Assembly: GCF_038502225.1 (NCBI RefSeq) | Contig: NC_091369.1 | Location: 15,137,697-15,201,696, forward strand | Reading direction: 5' to 3' | Source of the DNA: Cherax quadricarinatus | Taxonomy: Eukaryota; Arthropoda; Malacostraca; Decapoda; Parastacidae | Length of the DNA stretch: 64,000 bases | In this document: positions 59,810 to 64,000 of the stretch, piece after piece | Layout of the letters: each line of letters opens with the position of its first letter | Position numbering within the stretch: the first letter of the stretch is position 1 | The notes under the pieces: model-generated | What the model was told of the DNA's origin: nothing | What the model saw: only the letters and a program-made list of their open reading frames with translations | The model's database searches: none | Translations under genes and position numbers: made by a program

Positions 59810-60045
59810 CAACCCTCATTCTTGTGTACGAATGGTATATAATACCGACAAGATGAGAGTAAGACACATGTGCAACATCTGGGTATCTTTATTGTAGACG
59901 TGATTACCTCATCTTCTGTACATAGTTCTACTGTCAAGTTATGTCCTGGAATTTGTATTGATAAAGCCACTGGATGGCGAAACGTCTACAATAAAGATAC
60001 CCAGATGTTGCACATGTGTCTTACTCTCATCAACCCTCATTCTTG
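59810..60045 (+). mobile_element. 206-bp HHL-1 element with 15-bp target-site duplication and inverted ends
   Basis: caaccctcattcttg at 59,810-59,824 and 60,031-60,045 bounds an insert at 59,825-60,030. Its ends are inverted repeats of about 50 bp (gatgagagtaagacacatgt, gcaacatctgggtatcttta). The right part (plus strand) is a 3' portion of the 419-bp terminal repeat, including an intact hammerhead-like module. The left arm is an inverted copy that breaks off at acgt, within five bases of the predicted cleavage site. The extra left-end ggtatataatacc hairpin is also present in the tandem units. It interrupts the LINE endonuclease frame, which makes the target site unambiguous. Confidence 0.75.
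59953..59991 (+). ncRNA. Hammerhead-like module HHL-1 (plus strand)
   Basis: Stem I UUGUA at 59,953-59,957 pairs with UACAA at 59,987-59,991; core UUGAUAA at 59,958-59,964; extra A at 59,965; stem II GCC/GGC at 59,966-59,968 and 59,976-59,978 with loop ACUGGAU; GAA at 59,979-59,981; palindrome ACGU at 59,982-59,985; residue 17 = C at 59,986. AAUAAA follows at once, so cleavage would leave a 3' fragment beginning UACAAUAAAG. All paired positions are intact. Confidence 0.55.
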
Positions 60046-60654
60046 GAGACTTTAATACCAGACATGAGAATATTGGTGAGTTTATAACAAACACTAATGA
60101 AACTAAACTAGTGAAATTTCTAAAGGAGCATGATAATGTGTGAACTGTAAGCACTATTGAGCCTACTCACATATATGGTGGCATACTAGATCTGTGCCTT
60201 GAACCACTGATGTAGTAGCCACCTACGACATCAGTGTCTCAGTGGCTAGTAGTGGCATCAGTGGCTACTAGTACGTCTGCTAGTTTGGCAGACAAATGAT
60301 GATCATACCAAATGCAAAGCATGTAGACACTATCTTGACTTCTATGCTTGTCTACTGATTGGTGAATATACAGTATAATAACGTAAGTGATATGTCAAGA
60401 AACCTTATTAATGAAAATAATAACATACCATATATATTAAGCAAACTTGATAAATTACCATGCAACTCATAGATGAACTGCAGATGTAAATCCGGATACA
60501 GTCCTGTAATATCTTTAGAGAGCCTAGTTGCTAGGTCTTTTGTGCATCTGTTCTTGCGCTACCGTCCACAGGATGGTTATGGAATAAACTAGCCGCATCG
60601 GCAGCAAAATCTAAATTTAATCTTTTTTGTTAGCTATTGCTGTTAAGGATTTGT

Positions 60655-61025
60655 TGTTACTGTTGCTGGGGATGCTTTAGTTACTGTTGCTGAGAATTTT
60701 ATGTTAGTTACAATTGCTGGCGTCATTATTGTCACAGTTACGGCTGTTGATGCTATTACATTTGCTATTTATAATGTCTTTTGGTGTTCATATCAAGTAC
60801 TGCATGTGGTACTATGAATGGTGCTGTTCTTGCTGTTGTTAATACTGCTACTTTTGTTGCTATTTCTGCTACTGGTGGTACTGTTACTTATGCTGGTTGC
60901 TGGTAGTTCTGTTACTGATGCTGGCGATTCTGTTACTTATGCTGGTTGCTGGTGGTTCTGTTACTAGTGCTGGTGATATTACCGTTGCTGACGGCACTGT
61001 TACTGTTGCTGGTGGTACTGTGACC
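60655..61025 (+). repeat. Degenerate GTT/GCT-rich minisatellite
   Basis: Loose repeats of ttactgttgctgg, gatgctggcgattctg and gctggttgctggtggttctg. It is related in wording to 57,735-58,340. 60,311-60,650 shows nothing recognisable. Confidence 0.6.
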
Positions 61026-61324
61026 ATGCAGTCAAACTACCCAACAAGCAACAATGGAGGGACACTGGTGCATGCCTACTGGCCCATGCTAGGCAAAATT
61101 TTCTAACTGAAGTATCTGACAGCCTATTCTACAGGCTTCCCAAAATTCTAACATTGAGAACCCTAGTAACCCATGCTGAGAAAGTCCAACTCGATTCCAA
61201 CCCTTCTCACCCATAAGAACGAAAGATTTGAAGATTTGAAGAATGGAGGAAATATGCAGACCTATTGACCTATGTATGGTAAGTCCTTCCCAAATCATAT
61301 GCTTATCACATTAAGCAGGATTTA

Positions 61325-61505
61325 GGCAATTATCCTGACGTTTCGCCTACCAGGTACTGCATCACTTCAATATAGAGAACAAGTTAGATAAAAGAATACA
61401 TAAATAACTAATGTAAGATTTTGTTGTAGCAACGTTTTGCCCTCCATGAACTTGGTCAAGTCACAATAAAATGCCACAGAAGTTACACATGTGTCCTTTT
61501 ATGTA
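61325..61505. repeat. Two degraded HHL-type modules (HHL-2-like palindrome and an orphan)
   Basis: On the minus strand 61,330-61,375 contains gtgatgcagtacctggtagg, then cgaaacgtc, a probable orphan module with an imperfect core. 61,405-61,460 (minus) resembles HHL-2 (cttgaccaagtt, gggcaaaacgtt) but has lost the G of GAA. It is joined head-to-head at about 61,460 to a plus-strand tail (cacaataaaatgccacagaa, then ttacacatgtgtcc). Neither should fold as an active hammerhead. Confidence 0.45.
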
Positions 61506-61664
61506 TAATTTTGTCGGTAATTCTACTTAAATTATGACAAAAGAGAACAAGTTGTAAAAGGCTTGGTGATACCTATGAACTGTGAACGAGGACATATGTA
61601 TACAGCTCAGAACAATTATTAAAGGAAAAATTTCTCCACGAGTGTCTTCAAGAGTCCCAATACT

Positions 61665-62245
61665 GTGCAAGGTAAAATAAGCTACAGTAAAGAGGACAGC
61701 AGGTGACCAGTAGCAAGACTGAAGGGAGGCAATAATGAGTCAGACTGAGCAAGGTAAAATAAGTTACAGTAAAGAGGACAGTAGGTGACCAGTAGCAAGA
61801 CTGAAGGGAGGCAATAATGAGTCAGACTGAGCAAGGTAAAATAAGTTACAGTAAAGAGGACAGTAGGTGACCAGTAGCAAGACTGAAGGGAGGCAATAAT
61901 GAGTCAGACTGAGCAAGGTAAAATAAGCTACAGTAAAGAGGACAGCAGGTGACCAGTAGCAAGACTGAAGGAAGGCAATAATGAGTCAGACTGAGCAAGG
62001 TAAAATAAGTTACAGTAAAGAGGACAGTAGGTGACCAGTAGCAAGACTGAAGGGAGGCAATAATGAGTCAGACTGAGCAAGGTAAAATAAGTTACAGTAA
62101 AGAGGACAGTAGGTGACCAGTAGCAAGACTGAAGGGAGGCAATAATGAGTCAGACTGAGCAAGGTAAAATAAGCTACAGTAAAGAGGACAGCAGGTGACC
62201 AGTAGCAAGACTGAAGGGAGGCAATAATGAGTCAGATTGCAGAAA
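61665..62245 (+). repeat. 82-bp tandem repeat, seven copies, with period-three variant order
   Basis: The unit agcaaggtaaaataagttac begins an 82-base repeat. Linked variants (agctac with agcagg; agttac with agtagg) appear in the order C, T, T, C, T, T, C across the seven copies, so the amplified unit was three repeats of about 246 bp. Confidence 0.9.
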
Positions 62246-62494
62246 ATAAGTTGGACAAATGGCGGTGACACGAGCTAGATTTGAGCTGGATCTGCCTCTT
62301 AGGATAAAAAATATCAACGAAGAAAAACGAACATCAACAGTTTCCTGCATCTAGGGATAATATCTTCCATTTTAGGGGGCTAAAGAACTTTTTTTTTCTA
62401 TTTTGTTAAAAATGTGTTTATGCAAATCCTTTTTTTTCTTTAATTATTTGTATTTTGCCTAGCATAATCTGGTATGAAAGAAAGTAGAATAATG

Positions 62495-62665
62495 ATACCA
62501 AAATATTGATGAAAGAAGAAGTGAAGATTAGCAACAATACTAATGAAAGAAGGTGTAATGATTCGTACAATATTGATGAAAGGTATAATCATACCAACAA
62601 TACTGATGAATGTATGATGACACCCATAATATTGATGAAAGTATAATTCCCACAATATTCACGAC
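62495..62665 (+). repeat. Degenerate repeat with caatattgatgaaag words
   Basis: Five or six loose copies of caatattgatgaaag or caatactgatgaa occur at 30-45 base spacing. No coding content. 62,246-62,490 shows nothing else. Confidence 0.5.
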
Positions 62666-62699
62666 AGAACATAAGTACACACACACTTAGAACACCTTA

Positions 62700-62815
62700 A
62701 TGGGAAACGTATCGGTCCTGGAACCTTGAGACCTGTGATCAAGGTCCTATGACCGAAAGGTATCCAATAAAGATGCAAGTTTATGAATGCATTTGTGCCC
62801 TTTCAACTTCAGCCA
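62700..62815. repeat. HHL-4 palindromic element
   Basis: Inverted arms at about 62,707-62,730 and 62,737-62,765 (cgtatcggtcctggaacctt and its imperfect complement). The right arm carries GTGATCA, extra A, GGTC/GACC stem with loop CTAT, GAA, AGGT. A CAATAAAGATGC and a tgcatttgtgccctttc tail follow, as in the other families. Position 3 is G and position 8 is C, which would keep a 3-8 pair, but stem I is weak and AGGT is not self-complementary. I regard it as a related but probably inactive member. Confidence 0.45.
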
Positions 62816-62849
62816 GTAAACCTGCTACATACACACACACACACACACA

Positions 62850-63180
62850 CAGGCAGCAGGTAGACTTTTGGATACTGGCTGCAGGTAGACTTTTGGATAC
62901 TGGCTGCAGGTAGACTTTTGGATACAGGCAGCAGGTAGACTTTTGGACACAGGCAGCAGGTAGACTTTTGGATACAGGCAGCAGGTAGACTTTTGGATAC
63001 AGGCAGCAGGTAGACTTTTGGACACAGGCAGCAGGTAGACTTTTGGATACAGGCAGCAGGTAGACTTTTGGATACTGGCAGCAGGTAGACTTTTGGATAC
63101 TGGCAGCAGGCAGACTTTAGGACACAGGCAGCAGGTAGACTTTTGGATAAGGCAGCAGTCTTTTGGGAGCAGGTAGACTT
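62850..63180 (+). repeat. 25-bp minisatellite, about 13 copies
   Basis: The unit ggcagcaggtagacttttgg plus ataca repeats, preceded by a short (CA)n. Because 25 is not a multiple of three, the opposite strand gives a 25-residue periodic frame, which is not a gene. 63,181-63,550 probably includes the 3' untranslated part of the adjacent PLE but has no recognisable motif. Confidence 0.9.
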
Positions 63181-63550
63181 CAGCTTCAGTATTTTCAAAC
63201 TTTTACCTATAAGATTTTTAACCTAGTTAGGATCCGCCATCAGGTGAACGAGCAACAAACCCCGAGTCAATATGCAACAGGCATACGAGCCCATACTAGG
63301 CAGACCTCAGATCCAACACAGTTTCTGCAACCTGATGCTGGTCATTTGTACTACTCTGTGATATCCTGTGTTAGCTTTGTATCAGGACTGATGAAATCAT
63401 TCCTAGCGATACGCTTCATTTGATAATTATCCAGAACTGGACAATAATGTCCTCTTCCGAAACACAGTGAAGAGGAAACACAAGTATGAATAGTGAGTCG
63501 AGTTAGATGTTGTATGGATTGTATGAGGAGTATTTTCAAGATTATAAAAT

Positions 63551-64000
63551 ACTTGTTTTGATCGATGGTGTTGGTGGTAGTGATGAGTGGAGTTTCCAGG
63601 CATCATCTCCGATTTAGCTCTGATTTCATTGTGACAAATTTAGATTTCGGGAAATTCATGAGAACAGCGTAGGTATTGCGGTGTTTGGGAGAGCTACTAG
63701 TTGGATTATTCTTACGACATAAATATTTTTGTTCAATGGAATGGTATAATCTCCTAGACGTTTCCATGATGTATTGTTAATCACATTTCTCCTACATGGG
63801 AAAAGAGTAGATGCCAGTTTTGGGTTCACTGTGATGTGTGTTACACTGTGTTATCAACTTCTTGATTGTCTTTGAGGTAATGTTAGTTACGTGGGTATTG
63901 TTTTTGCCAATAAGGTTGTGAATATTCTCTGAAATCTTTATTGGGAGAACTCTATATCGGTCTGGATATGTGTGGTATGAAAGGTTGTAACAGCGTTCTT
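63551..64000 (-). pseudogene. Penelope-like element C-terminal GIY-YIG endonuclease remnant
   Basis: Entering from the right window edge, one minus-strand frame reads YPDRYRVLPIKISENIHNLI, then THVTNITSKTIKKLI, a segment that precedes the nuclease in Penelope-like elements. GIYSFP follows at 63,814-63,797, then a stop at 63,791-63,793. CD, QYIMETSRRLYH come next, where YIG is expected (the Gly is Met here). Further on a RxCLExxLI-like segment near 63,590-63,560 would hold the catalytic Glu of the GIY-YIG fold. In PLEs this domain makes the target-site nick. Stops and the altered YIG make it inactive. The reverse transcriptase should lie to the right of the window. Confidence 0.65.

Larger units (their letters stand above)
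59790..60310 (+). pseudogene. LINE endonuclease fragment split by a 206-bp insertion
   Basis: Left of the insertion the plus strand ends in a PTLIL-like segment. Right of it follow GDFNTRHENIGEF (near 60,046-60,085) and, after a stop, THIYGGILDLCL, the GDFN and (R/L)LDL-type motifs of APE endonucleases in LINEs. The two sides were one frame before the insertion at 59,825-60,030. The remainder to about 60,310 is traceable only weakly. It is a 5'- and 3'-incomplete fossil. Confidence 0.6.

Overview
This window looks like intergenic DNA from a large, repeat-rich animal genome, most likely a decapod crustacean. The evidence is very dense microsatellites and minisatellites, (TA)n tracts paired with short inverted-repeat elements, tRNA-derived SINEs, CR1/Jockey-type LINE remnants, Ty3/Gypsy pol remnants and Penelope-like element (PLE) remnants. 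There are no operons, no ribosome binding sites and no recognisable host gene. The crustacean assignment rests on my recollection of similar repeats in crayfish, lobster and shrimp and is not proven by the sequence. Long open frames that consist of TA, GT, CT or GGT repeats are artefacts of tandem DNA.

Layout. Positions 2-280 (minus) hold the end of a retrotransposon gag with a zinc knuckle cut by the window edge. Positions about 290-16,750 have an abnormal texture of inflated homopolymers and look like poorly corrected assembly; a recognisable repeat near 13.65 kb is present there in corrupted form. From about 16.8 kb the sequence is normal. 17-29 kb holds SINE pieces, (TA)n-associated inverted-repeat elements, a 34-bp satellite of about 52 copies, a LINE 3' end split by a 202-bp insertion, a 36-bp minisatellite split by a tandem SINE array, and a PLE reverse transcriptase remnant. 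29.4-33.5 kb (minus) is a decayed Gypsy pol in the order integrase, then reverse transcriptase/RNase H, like the Gmr1 group. 33.5-34.5 kb is a 419-bp tandem PLE-type terminal repeat followed by an inverted piece. 34.5-36.85 kb (minus) is the 5' part of a LINE (ORF1 and endonuclease). 37-46 kb is mostly tandem repeats and palindromic insertions. 46.25-48.9 kb (plus) and 52.1-53.2 kb (minus) are two more LINE remnants. 49-62 kb is mainly minisatellites and pyrimidine-rich DNA, with a Tigger-like MITE and a LINE endonuclease fragment split by a 206-bp insertion. The right edge (63.55-64.0 kb, minus) is a GIY-YIG endonuclease remnant of a PLE.

Most interesting signal. Several short elements that share little sequence all contain one RNA-like module: a core of the form N3-UGAU-N8-A, exactly one extra base, a short hairpin (stem II), GAA, a 4-6 base self-complementary palindrome in place of a looped stem III, then a strand pairing with sequence upstream of the core (stem I). 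This is the hammerhead ribozyme plan. Positions 3 and 8 covary between families (C-G, U-A and apparently G-C), as expected for the C3-G8 core pair. The loopless palindromic stem III suggests dimeric 'double hammerheads'. Four such or related insertions have 10-15 bp target-site duplications, most are head-to-head inverted dimers, and PLE reverse transcriptase and GIY-YIG remnants occur in the same window. I infer a diverse set of PLE terminal-repeat-derived, hammerhead-bearing non-autonomous elements. Catalysis is not shown by sequence alone.
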